Origin: SZUA-430 sp044375275
Lineage (GTDB): Bacteria; Pseudomonadota; Alphaproteobacteria; Micropepsales; Micropepsaceae
Direction: 5' to 3'
Length of the DNA: 23,879 nt
NCBI GenBank assembly: GCA_044375275.1
Contig: JBILMZ010000022.1
Location: 1 to 23,879, forward strand
Part shown: positions 1 to 6,942 of the stretch, piece by piece
Position numbering within the stretch: the stretch's first letter is position 1
Layout: the number at the start of each line of letters is the position of its first letter
Notes under the pieces: model-generated
The model's input: only the letters and a program-made list of their open reading frames with translations
Databases searched by the model: none
Told to the model about the DNA's origin: nothing
Translations under genes and position numbers: made by a program

Positions 1-277
1 TGGAACGTCCCTGTTCCAGATCATTTTCATCGGCGCCTTCTCGACCATTCTTCACGCCTTCACAAACCAGAGCGTCGACGCGATCCTGGCGGCGCTGCTG
101 ATTTCAGGGGGCGTGATCGGCGCGCAGTTCGGCGTGCGCTATGGCGAGCGGCTGCGCAGTGACTGGATGCGGCTGTGCCTCGCGGCGCTGCTGCTGATGA
201 TCTGCGTCCGCCTTGGCGTCAATCTTGTCTGGCCGCCGGCCAATCCCTTCAGTGTGACCGTGGAGCAGGCCCCATGA
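1..277 (+). CDS. TauE/SafE (TSUP) family permease, C-terminal end
   Basis: The open frame runs in from the left edge (first full codon at base 2) to TGA at 275-277, so only the last 91 residues are visible. They form three hydrophobic segments, starting around IIFIGAFSTILHAF, AILAALLISGGVIGAQ and LCLAALLLMICVRLGVN, with a GAQFG.RYGERL stretch between the second and third. This fits the C-terminal half of a TSUP-type inner-membrane permease, a family linked to export or uptake of sulfite, sulfoacetate and other organosulfur anions. The stop overlaps the next start (ATGA), so the two genes are probably translationally coupled. Pairing with a TIGR02186 protein is an arrangement I recall from alphaproteobacteria and supports the call. 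The substrate cannot be told from the fragment. Confidence 0.75.
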   Translation, partial: GTSLFQIIFIGAFSTILHAFTNQSVDAILAALLISGGVIGAQFGVRYGERLRSDWMRLCLAALLLMICVRLGVNLVWPPANPFSVTVEQAP

Positions 278-1038
278 TCCGGGTGGTGGCGGCAGTGCTG
301 TTGTTCCTTTTGCCTTTCGCGGCATCTTCCGAAGAGCTCGCGGCCGGCATTTCCCGCGACAAGATCGAGATCAACTCAAGTTTCAAGGGCACAGAGGTTG
401 CCATCTTCGGTTCCGTCGAAGCCGCCATTGGCGAGGTCGTGGAAGGGGACCGGGCACGTGACATCGTGGTCGTGGTTCGCAGCGACAGGCTGTCCCGCGC
501 GACGGTTCGCAAGAAGGAACTCGTGGGACCGGTCTGGATCAATCGAGAGGCGCGCGATTTCGTCAATGTTCCCGAGTTCTATTTCGTGGCGACCAACCGT
601 CCGCTAAGGGAGATCGCGGCGCGCTCGGTCCTGGAGCAGTTCGAACTGGGTCTCGAAAACATTGTCTTTGGGCCGGCACCTGGCGTGATTGGGGGGCCGG
701 TGGCATTCCGGAAGGCCTTGCTCGATTCCCGTGTGGCCAGCGAACTCTATGCGCAGCATGACGGTGCAGTTTCCTTCATGTCGACGACGCTGTTTCGTAC
801 CACGCTTGCACTCCCACCCAATGTTCCGGCCGGCAACCTGCGGATCCAGGTATTTGCCTTCCACGATGGGCAGATCACGAGTTCAAACTCGATGACGCTT
901 TTCATCGAGAAGACCGGCATTGAACGGGCCCTGTCGGAGTTTTCGCAGCGCGAGCCGCTGTTCTATGGCCTGACGGCAGTCTTCTTGTCGGTGCTCGCCG
1001 GTTTTCTTGCGGCAGTGGCGTTCCGGGAGAGACACTGA
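274..1038 (+). CDS. TIGR02186 family membrane-anchored extracytoplasmic protein
   Basis: A 254-residue protein. I chose ATG 274 because it overlaps the upstream stop (ATGA) and starts directly with a signal-like segment (MIRVVAAVLLFLLPFAASSEE); the frame is open further upstream but that would add a non-signal stretch. The mature part begins LAAGISRDKIEINSSFKGTEVAIFG, which suggests a beta-rich periplasmic domain. A single hydrophobic helix near the C-terminus (FYGLTAVFLSVLAGFLAAVAF) ends in a charged RERH tail, so the protein should be anchored with its bulk in the periplasm. This organisation matches the TIGR02186 family of conserved proteins usually encoded next to TauE/SafE permeases. No biochemical role is known to me; an accessory role for the permease is inferred from coupling alone. 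Confidence 0.75.
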   Translation: MIRVVAAVLLFLLPFAASSEELAAGISRDKIEINSSFKGTEVAIFGSVEAAIGEVVEGDRARDIVVVVRSDRLSRATVRKKELVGPVWINREARDFVNVPEFYFVATNRPLREIAARSVLEQFELGLENIVFGPAPGVIGGPVAFRKALLDSRVASELYAQHDGAVSFMSTTLFRTTLALPPNVPAGNLRIQVFAFHDGQITSSNSMTLFIEKTGIERALSEFSQREPLFYGLTAVFLSVLAGFLAAVAFRERH

Positions 1039-1118
1039 GACGAGCCACGCCTGTTGTCCGGCCAACGAACTGTTTCACCAGTTGTCGACATGTCGGCTGC
1101 AATGGTTAAACTCTCCCG

Positions 1119-2948
1119 ATGGCAGGTTCGATCGACATATCGCAATTCAAGGAAGCCCTGATCGTTCTGGGATCGGCTGCAATCGTCATCCCGGTGTTTC
1201 ATTCCCTCAGGGTCAGTCCGGTCATTGGCTATATCCTGATCGGGATGGCGGTTGGACCCTACGGGGCCGGAAGCCTGAGCGAACTCATCCCCTGGTTCTC
1301 CTTCTTCAGCATGGAGAAGGAGGGGGCCATCTCGCACGCGGCCGAATTCGGCGTGGTGCTGCTCATGTTCATGATCGGGCTTGAGTTGTCACTTGAGCGA
1401 CTGGTGGTGATGCGCCGCCTTGTGTTCGGTCTTGGCAGCATTCAGATCATGGCCAGTGCCGCCATCATCGGTTCGGTTGCCTATGTGCTGACCCAATCCT
1501 TCCCGGCAGCGGTCATCATCGGTTTTGCCCTGGCCATGTCGTCCACGGCGATTGTCATCCAGGTCCTGTCCGAGCAGAAGCAGTTGGGCGCCAGCTATGG
1601 CCGGGCGAGCTTTGCCGTCCTCATCTTCCAGGACATCGCCGTCATTCCGATCATGTTCATCGTCGGCATGATGGGGGCGGTGGCCGGAGGGTCGCTTGCC
1701 ATGCAGCTGGGGGCGGCCCTGCTGCAGGCAGGCGCGGCGATTGCCATCGTCATCATCGCCGGGCGTATGCTGCTGCGCCCGCTGTTCAGGCGCGTTGCTG
1801 CCACCAAGAGCCCCGAGCTTTTCATGGCAGCGTGTCTTCTGGTCATCCTGGCCATCAGTCTTGTAACCGCCATAGCGGGCCTTTCCATGGCGCTGGGGGC
1901 GCTGATGGCGGGGCTTCTGCTTGCGGAAACGGAGTATCGGCGGCAGATCGAGTTCACGATCGAGCCCTTCAAGGGGCTGCTCGTGGGCGTGTTCCTGATT
2001 TCTGCCGGCATGAACGTGGATCTGGGGCGCGTCTTTTTCGACCCGATCTCCATCGTGCTGGCCAGCCTCGCGCTGATCATCGTGAAGACACTGGTGGTTG
2101 CCGGCGCGGGGCGCCTCCTGAATCTCTCGCTCGTTTCGGGATTGAGAGCCGGTTTGATGCTGGGGCCTGGCAGCGAGTTCACCTTTGTCATTGTTTCACT
2201 CGCGGTTTCGATCAACGCGCTTCCGGCGGATGTGGGCGCCTTCACACTCATCGTTGCTGCATTGACCATGGCGATGATCCCCGGCATGCACAGCCTTGGC
2301 CGGCTCCTGGAAAAAATGCGTGTGCCGCAGACGAGCCCTCATCCTGCAGAACTGGTCAAGCCGCCGGCAGACGAGCAACGGCGCGTGATCATTGCCGGGT
2401 TCGGGCGTGTGGGGCGTGTGGTGGCCGAGCTGCTCCAGAAGCACGGCATTCCCTATATTGCAGTCGACTCCAATGCCGACACGGTGGCCAAGGCGCGCGA
2501 CAAGGGGTTTGATGTCTATTTCGGCGACATCAAGCAGCCGGATTTCATACGCCTGTGCGGCATCCATTCGGCGAGTGCGCTTGTGCTCACCATGGACTCG
2601 CCGAAGGCGGCGAATACGGTGGTGCAGATGGCGCGCAGCGAGCGCTCGGACCTTGTCGTGATTGCGCGGGCCCGCGATGCCAAACACGCCGGTGAACTCT
2701 ATCGGCTTGGTGCAACGGATGCGGTGCCGGAGACCATCGAGGCCAGCCTGCAGCTCGCGGAAGTCGTGCTCGTGGATGTCGGCATTGCCATGGGCCCGGC
2801 CATCGCCTCGATCCACGAGAAGAGGGCCGAGCTGCGTGACCAGATCCAGGCGCAGTTGCCTGAAACAGAAGTGAGGCAGCGACCGCGTCGACGGCTGCGC
2901 GATGTGCTATCCGATACGCCGCGCCGCGAGGACGGGTCGACGTCCTGA
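1119..2948 (+). CDS. KefB/KefC-type monovalent cation:proton antiporter (CPA2) with RCK domain
   Basis: A 609-residue inner-membrane protein. Residues 1 to about 400 hold roughly twelve hydrophobic helices with CPA2 features: VSPVIGYILIGMAVGP, EFGVVLLMFMIGLELS, FALAMSSTAIVIQVL and FAVLIFQDIAVIPI, including the paired acidic region of the ion path. From about residue 421 an RCK/TrkA-N nucleotide-binding domain follows (VIIAGFGRVGRVVAELL, acidic residue at the end of strand 2 in YIAVDSN). The TrkA-C domain seems absent. The family exchanges K+ or Na+ for H+, often gated by glutathione adducts or NAD(H). ATG 1119 is the first start after an in-frame TAA at 1107 and has no clear Shine-Dalgarno sequence, so it may be leaderless or weakly translated. 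The 80-bp gap upstream carries a CGACATGTCG palindrome at 1086-1095. It looks like a single-gene unit. Confidence 0.9.
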   Translation: MAGSIDISQFKEALIVLGSAAIVIPVFHSLRVSPVIGYILIGMAVGPYGAGSLSELIPWFSFFSMEKEGAISHAAEFGVVLLMFMIGLELSLERLVVMRRLVFGLGSIQIMASAAIIGSVAYVLTQSFPAAVIIGFALAMSSTAIVIQVLSEQKQLGASYGRASFAVLIFQDIAVIPIMFIVGMMGAVAGGSLAMQLGAALLQAGAAIAIVIIAGRMLLRPLFRRVAATKSPELFMAACLLVILAISLVTAIAGLSMALGALMAGLLLAETEYRRQIEFTIEPFKGLLVGVFLISAGMNVDLGRVFFDPISIVLASLALIIVKTLVVAGAGRLLNLSLVSGLRAGLMLGPGSEFTFVIVSLAVSINALPADVGAFTLIVAALTMAMIPGMHSLGRLLEKMRVPQTSPHPAELVKPPADEQRRVIIAGFGRVGRVVAELLQKHGIPYIAVDSNADTVAKARDKGFDVYFGDIKQPDFIRLCGIHSASALVLTMDSPKAANTVVQMARSERSDLVVIARARDAKHAGELYRLGATDAVPETIEASLQLAEVVLVDVGIAMGPAIASIHEKRAELRDQIQAQLPETEVRQRPRRRLRDVLSDTPRREDGSTS

Positions 2949-3007
2949 TACGGTGCGGCGATTGTTCCCCTTCCGGCGAGGCTTTTTGTTCCTTATATGT
3001 TCCAAAT

Positions 3008-3027
3008 CTGGCAGCGGAAGCTGCCGG
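3008..3027 (+). other. Hairpin with GNRA-type tetraloop
   Basis: CTGGCAGC (3008-3015) pairs with GCTGCCGG (3020-3027) around the loop GGAA (3016-3019). There are eight pairs, one of them a T-G wobble. No T-tract follows, so it is not an ordinary intrinsic terminator of the antiporter gene. The GNRA loop suggests a structured RNA element if the strand is transcribed. Confidence 0.4.
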
Positions 3028-3184
3028 TGAGCGAAGATGAACAAGTCACGAAACGGCCGACGTGTTTGTCATCTTCAATCTCAGTTTTCCCGGTTTTCAG
3101 CCACTTTTCCGGTGCCGGATTCGGCGTTGGTGTCATCTTCGAAGGAGGCTCTTTTCAGGGGAACGGGCGGTGGTGCGGCTTATC

Positions 3185-3198
3185 TTACGGGCACGTAA
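3185..3198. promoter_or_regulatory. Operator-like palindrome TTACG-N4-CGTAA
   Basis: TTACG (3185-3189) and CGTAA (3194-3198) form a perfect inverted repeat around GGCA. The arrangement matches the stronger palindrome at 3300-3315 (arms around four bases, CG at the inner edges). The two are about 115 bp apart, so they may be two sites for the same MerR-type regulator; this is inference. Confidence 0.35.
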
Positions 3199-3299
3199 TC
3201 CAGTTAGGCCGGTCTGAGCGTTTATCCTCCAGGACTGCCATGGAAGTGGTCAACCGTCGAATACGTAAAATGGCGGGAAACCAGCATAGAGCAGCCTTC

Positions 3300-3328
3300 T
3301 TGACGCTTACGTCAACGGAACATATGCT
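3300..3328 (+). promoter_or_regulatory. Probable promoter and MerR/LiuR-type operator of the beta-oxidation operon
   Basis: TTGACG (3300-3305), four bases and CGTCAA (3310-3315) make a perfect 6+4+6 inverted repeat. Its left arm also reads as a -35 box, and TATGCT (3323-3328) lies 17 bp downstream as a possible -10. The regulator gene starts 28 bp after the -10. The palindrome resembles LiuR-type operators as I remember them (TTnACG-like arms around a short core). This would place the whole five-gene operon under autoregulation by its first product. Confidence 0.5.
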
Positions 3329-3356
3329 CATCTAATCGTCATTCAGGAGGTGAATC

Positions 3357-3812
3357 ATGCAGACCTTCAGCATCAGCCAGCTGGCTGAGGAGTTCGGCAT
3401 TACGCCACGGGCCATACGCTTTTACGAAGACGAAGAGCTCATCAAGCCGGTCCGGCAGGGACAGTCACGCATCTACTCGCCGCGGGACCGCGTGCGACTG
3501 GCGCTGATCCTGCGGGGCAAGCGGGTCGGGTTCTCGCTCATCGAGATCAAGGAGATGCTCGATCTCTACGACATCAATGATGGCCAGGCGACGCAGCTTT
3601 CCTATGCCATCAAGAAGTTCGACGAGCGGATCAGTTCGCTCGAGCGCCAGCGTGCCGACATCGAGCAAGCGCTGACGGAACTTCGGCAGGGGCGCGCCCG
3701 CCTTGAGGTGATCCTGTCGGAGAAAGGTGTCCCCTCAACTGCGCCGCGCGGGAACGAAGCCGAACACGGCCGCCTCATCGGCTATGCGATGACGCCAAGC
3801 GCACACGACTGA
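3357..3812 (+). CDS. MerR family transcriptional regulator, LiuR-like
   Basis: A 151-residue DNA-binding protein with a strong Shine-Dalgarno sequence (AGGAGG, 3345-3350). The N-terminal MerR helix-turn-helix is clear (FSISQLAEEFGITPRAIRFYEDEEL), followed by the wing (PVRQGQSRIYSPRDRVRL) and RGKRVGFSLIEIKEML. Residues 85-120 form the usual dimerisation coiled coil (KKFDERISSLERQRADIEQAL). There is no C-terminal cysteine pattern of metal sensors. Short MerR proteins of this kind beside acyl-CoA dehydrogenase genes typically belong to the LiuR group, which controls branched-chain amino acid and fatty acid catabolism in response to acyl-CoA intermediates. Here it is first in the operon, 28 bp ahead of the dehydrogenase. 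The effector is not deducible. Confidence 0.85.
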   Translation: MQTFSISQLAEEFGITPRAIRFYEDEELIKPVRQGQSRIYSPRDRVRLALILRGKRVGFSLIEIKEMLDLYDINDGQATQLSYAIKKFDERISSLERQRADIEQALTELRQGRARLEVILSEKGVPSTAPRGNEAEHGRLIGYAMTPSAHD

Positions 3813-3840
3813 ACGCCACAACAATACCGGGAGGAATACG

Positions 3841-4998
3841 ATGGGCGTGCTGCAGGTTGAACGGGCCCCGTGGATGACGGAAGACCTCATGGTCTTCGAC
3901 ACGGAGGCGCGCAAATTCCTTGAACGCGAGTGTCTTCCGCATTCGGAGAAGTGGACCAAGCAGCAGCATGTCGACCGCAATATCTGGCTGAAGGCGGGCG
4001 AGGCAGGGCTGCTCTGCGCCTCGACGCCGGAGCAGTATGGTGGCGCGGGCGGCACGTTTGCCCACGAGGCCGTGATCATCGACCATCTGGGCCGCATGGG
4101 CATCGATGGCTGGGGCATCACGCTGCACAATGCCATCGTGGCCCCTTATATCTTCCATTGCTGCAACGAAGAGCAGAAGAAGCGTTGGCTGCCGCGCATG
4201 GCATCGGGCGAGCTTGTGTCGGCCATTGCAATGACGGAGCCGGGTACCGGTTCGGACCTTCAGGCGGTGCGCACGACGGCCCGGCGTGACGGCAACGACT
4301 ATGTGATCAACGGCTCCAAGATCTTCATCACCAATGGCGGCACGGCGAACTTCATCATCGTGGTGGCGAAGACCGATCCGACGCAGGGCTCGAAGGGCAT
4401 CTCGCTGATCGTCGTCGAGACGGACGAAGTGCAGGGCTTCCGCCGCGGTCGCGTGCTCGACAAGATCGGGCAGAAAGCGAACGATACGGCGGAGCTGTTC
4501 TTCGATGACGTGCGCGTGCCGGTCTCGAACCTGATCGGGGAAGGCGAGGGGCGCGGCTTCATCCAGCTGATGCAGCAGCTTCCGCAGGAGCGCCAGATCA
4601 TTGCGCTGCAGGCCATGGCGGTCATCGAGCGCGCGCTCGAGGTCACGATTTCCTACGTGAAAGAGCGCAAGGCGTTCGGCAAGCAGCTCATCGAGTTCCA
4701 GAACACGCAGTTCAAGCTGGCCGAGTGCAAGACCGAGGCGACGGTGGCCAAGGTCTTCTGCAACCACGCAACGGGCCTGTTGCTGGAGGGCAAGCTTGAT
4801 CCCTTCATGGCCTCGATGGCGAAGCTCTGGATGACGGAAGTGCAGTGCCGCGTCGTTGATGAGTGCCTGCAGCTGCATGGCGGCTATGGCTACATGAACG
4901 AGTATCCGATCGCCCGCATGTATGCCGACAGCCGCGTGCAGAAGATCTATGGCGGTACGAACGAGATCATGAAGCTGCTCATCTCGCGCAGCCTGTAA
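3841..4998 (+). CDS. Acyl-CoA dehydrogenase, long-chain/isovaleryl type
   Basis: A 385-residue FAD enzyme that oxidises acyl-CoA to trans-2-enoyl-CoA and passes electrons to electron-transfer flavoprotein. GGGAGG (3829-3834) precedes ATG 3841. Signatures are AIAMTEPGTGSDL (127-140), YVINGSKIFITNGG (154-167), the RKAFGK.L..FQ segment (276-288) and LHGGYGYMNEYPIAR (345-359). The medium-chain-type base would lie just after the tyrosine in IYGGTNE; here it is glycine 371. Instead a glutamate (E250) sits in LPQER, where long-chain and isovaleryl-CoA dehydrogenases carry theirs. It is therefore more likely a long- or branched-chain enzyme than a short/medium-chain one. Only 9 bp separate it from the PaiB-like gene, so it is clearly operonic. 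Confidence 0.92.
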   Translation: MGVLQVERAPWMTEDLMVFDTEARKFLERECLPHSEKWTKQQHVDRNIWLKAGEAGLLCASTPEQYGGAGGTFAHEAVIIDHLGRMGIDGWGITLHNAIVAPYIFHCCNEEQKKRWLPRMASGELVSAIAMTEPGTGSDLQAVRTTARRDGNDYVINGSKIFITNGGTANFIIVVAKTDPTQGSKGISLIVVETDEVQGFRRGRVLDKIGQKANDTAELFFDDVRVPVSNLIGEGEGRGFIQLMQQLPQERQIIALQAMAVIERALEVTISYVKERKAFGKQLIEFQNTQFKLAECKTEATVAKVFCNHATGLLLEGKLDPFMASMAKLWMTEVQCRVVDECLQLHGGYGYMNEYPIARMYADSRVQKIYGGTNEIMKLLISRSL

Positions 4999-5007
4999 CG
5001 CTCATTC

Positions 5008-5619
5008 ATGTACACGCCTCCGCATTTCGCCATGGACCGGCTCGCCGACCAGCACGCGCTGATCGAGGCGAATGGCTTTGCGGTGCTGGTGGCGACAGGG
5101 AGTGACGGGCTCGAGGCCACGCATGTGCCCATGATGCTGCGGCGTGATGAAGGGCCGCTTGGCACGCTCTACACGCATCTGGCGCGGCCCAATTCGCAGG
5201 CGCGGCTTGGGGGCCAAGAGATGCTCGCCGTGTTTTCCGGGCCGCACGGCTACGTTTCGCCGTCCTGGTACCTTGAGCGGGCCATCAACGTGCCTACATG
5301 GAACTACGCGGCAGTGCATTGCCATGGCGTTGCCGAAGCCTGTCCGGGTGAGGCGGCCGAACTGCTCGACGCCATGACGGATGCCCATGAAGGCAATCGG
5401 CCAAATGGATGGAGCATGGGAGAGCTTGATGCGCGTGTGCGCGAGAGCCTGCCGAAGGGCGTGGTTGCGCTGCGGATGCAGATCACGCGGATCGAGGGCA
5501 AGGCCAAGCTCTCGCAGAACAAGCCCCGCCTCGAGCGCGAGCGGGTCATATCGGAATTGAAGGCTGCGGGCGAAGACCGCATCGCGGCCCTCATGCAGAC
5601 TGAGTTGGACAGAGTTTGA
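5008..5619 (+). CDS. PaiB-like FMN-binding split-barrel protein
   Basis: A 203-residue protein beginning MYTPPHF, the typical PaiB start. The conserved stretches GYVSPSWY, VPTWNYAAVHCHG and IEGKAKLSQNK are all present, so the fold is a flavin-binding split barrel. Bacillus PaiB is described as a negative regulator of sporulation and protease genes, but most relatives are uncharacterised and could be flavin or haem enzymes. There is no Shine-Dalgarno sequence before ATG 5008, and the start is 9 bp after the dehydrogenase stop, which suggests translational coupling. Its place inside a beta-oxidation operon is unexpected; a redox or repair role for the pathway is possible but unproven. Confidence 0.85.
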   Translation: MYTPPHFAMDRLADQHALIEANGFAVLVATGSDGLEATHVPMMLRRDEGPLGTLYTHLARPNSQARLGGQEMLAVFSGPHGYVSPSWYLERAINVPTWNYAAVHCHGVAEACPGEAAELLDAMTDAHEGNRPNGWSMGELDARVRESLPKGVVALRMQITRIEGKAKLSQNKPRLERERVISELKAAGEDRIAALMQTELDRV

Positions 5620-5644
5620 TATTCGCCATAACGGAGGAACGACC

Positions 5645-6850
5645 ATGACTGAGTGTTTCATCTACGACACCGTGCGCACGCCGCGCGGCAAGGGCCGCAA
5701 GGACGGCGCGCTGCATGAAGTGACTGCGCTCGAACTGGGTTCGCAGGTGCTCCGGAGCATCCGCGACCGCAACAATCTCGACACGAAGATCGTCGATGAC
5801 GTCGTGTTCGGCTGCGTTGATCCGGTGGGCGAGCAGGGTTCGAACATCGCGCGCATCGCGGTGCTCAATGCCGACTACGCCGAAACGACGGCCGGCGTGC
5901 AGATCAACCGCTTCTGCGCTTCGGGCCTGGAAGCCTGCAACATGGCAGCGGCGCAGGTCATGTCCGGGCAGTCCGACATGACGATCGGTGGTGGCGTTGA
6001 GTCCATGAGCCGCGTTGGCATGGGCGCCTCGGGCGGCGCCTGGGCGACGGACCCGTCGATCGCCATCAAGAGCTATTTTGCGCCACAGGGCATCGGTGCG
6101 GACCTCATCGCGACGCTGGAAGGCTTCACCCGTGACGACGTCGACGCCTATTCGGTCGAAAGCCAGAAGCGCGCGCAGAACGCCTGGAAGAACGGCTACT
6201 TCAAGAAGTCGGTCATTCCGGTGAAGGATATCAACGGGCTGACGATCCTCGATCGCGACGAGCACATGCGCGCAGATACGACGATGCAGACGCTGGCGGC
6301 GCTGCAGCCTTCGTTTGCGATGCCGGGTGAGTTCGCCTTCGACGCCGTGGCACAGCAGCGCTATCCGGAAGTCGAGCAGATCAACCACGTGCACCACGCC
6401 GGCAACTCGTCGGGCATCGTGGATGGCGCGGCGGCCGTGCTGCTTGGTTCGAAGGAAGCGGGCAAGTCGCAGGGCCTGAAGCCCCGCGCGCGCATCCGCG
6501 GCTTCGCATCGATCGGCTCTGAGCCTTCGATCATGCTCACGGGTCCGTCCTATGTGACGGAGAAGGCGCTGAAGCGCGCCGGCATGACGGTCGAGGACAT
6601 CGATCTCTTTGAACTCAACGAAGCCTTTGCTTCGGTGGTGCTGCGCTTCATGAAGGTGCTGAACATCCCGCACGACAAGATCAACGTGAATGGCGGCGCC
6701 ATCGCGATGGGCCATCCGCTGGGTGCGACCGGTGCGATGATCCTGGGCACTGTGCTGGACGAACTGGAGCGTCGCAACAAGACGACAGCTCTTGTCACGC
6801 TGTGCGTCGGTGCCGGCATGGGCACGGCGACGATCATCGAGCGCGTTTAA
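5645..6850 (+). CDS. Acetyl-CoA C-acyltransferase (3-ketoacyl-CoA thiolase)
   Basis: A 401-residue thiolase that cleaves 3-ketoacyl-CoA with CoA to acetyl-CoA and a shortened acyl-CoA, the last step of beta-oxidation. A GGAGG box (5633-5637) precedes ATG 5645. The catalytic set is complete: nucleophile C91 in NRFCASGLEA, H357 in AMGHPLGATG and C387 in LCVGAGMGTA. The signature VHHAGNSSGIVDGAAA (249-264) is typical of alphaproteobacterial thiolases paired with FadJ. It lies upstream of the fadJ-like gene and should form the trifunctional complex with it. The 92-bp gap to fadJ contains the palindromic repeat. Confidence 0.93.
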   Translation: MTECFIYDTVRTPRGKGRKDGALHEVTALELGSQVLRSIRDRNNLDTKIVDDVVFGCVDPVGEQGSNIARIAVLNADYAETTAGVQINRFCASGLEACNMAAAQVMSGQSDMTIGGGVESMSRVGMGASGGAWATDPSIAIKSYFAPQGIGADLIATLEGFTRDDVDAYSVESQKRAQNAWKNGYFKKSVIPVKDINGLTILDRDEHMRADTTMQTLAALQPSFAMPGEFAFDAVAQQRYPEVEQINHVHHAGNSSGIVDGAAAVLLGSKEAGKSQGLKPRARIRGFASIGSEPSIMLTGPSYVTEKALKRAGMTVEDIDLFELNEAFASVVLRFMKVLNIPHDKINVNGGAIAMGHPLGATGAMILGTVLDELERRNKTTALVTLCVGAGMGTATIIERV

Positions 6851-6852
6851 CG

Positions 6853-6931
6853 CTGGGACCGCGGGCGTCCTCGCCCGCACTTTTTGACGGATAAAGGGAC
6901 TAAGAGCGGGCGGGGACGCCCGCGGTCCCAG
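6853..6931. repeat. REP/MITE-like long palindromic repeat between thiolase and fadJ
   Basis: The arms 6853-6878 and 6906-6931 are 26 bases each and complementary except at one position (inside CGTCCTCGCCCGC versus GCGGGCGGGGACG). They enclose a 27-base loop with an AT-rich core (6879-6905). The whole element spans 79 bp and fills nearly all of the gap between the two cistrons. The arm sequence (GGGACCGCGGGCGTCC...) is of a type I recall as dispersed palindromic elements in many unrelated genomes. No second copy is in this window. In RNA it would form a very stable stem whose last base overlaps the fadJ Shine-Dalgarno sequence. Confidence 0.85.
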
Positions 6932-6942
6932 GAGAGACGAAG

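Larger units (their letters stand above)
2949..3356. other. Gene-free intergenic stretch with hairpin, repeats and operator-like palindromes
   Basis: About 400 bases without a convincing gene. It holds a stable-looking hairpin (3008-3027), GAAGATGA at 3033-3040 facing its inverse TCATCTTC at 3069-3076, a second direct copy of TGTCATCTTC at 3131-3140, and two palindromes sharing a -CG-N4-CG- core (3185-3198 and 3300-3315). The only open frame of note (2997-3335, 112 residues) has no ribosome-binding site, mixed composition and no recognisable domain. The right end is the promoter of the MerR operon. The middle could be a long 5' leader or a small RNA, but no terminator is visible inside it. 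Confidence 0.5.

Noticed and set aside
1086..1095. CGACATGTCG palindrome ahead of the antiporter gene
   Set aside because: A 10-bp palindrome is expected by chance in GC-rich DNA of this length, and no promoter boxes frame it convincingly.
2960..2990. T-rich stretch after the antiporter gene as a terminator
   Set aside because: The bases before the T run do not form a convincing stem.
2997..3335. 112-codon open frame in the gap before the MerR gene
   Set aside because: No ribosome-binding site, no recognisable domain, and it overlaps the promoter and operator of the MerR operon.
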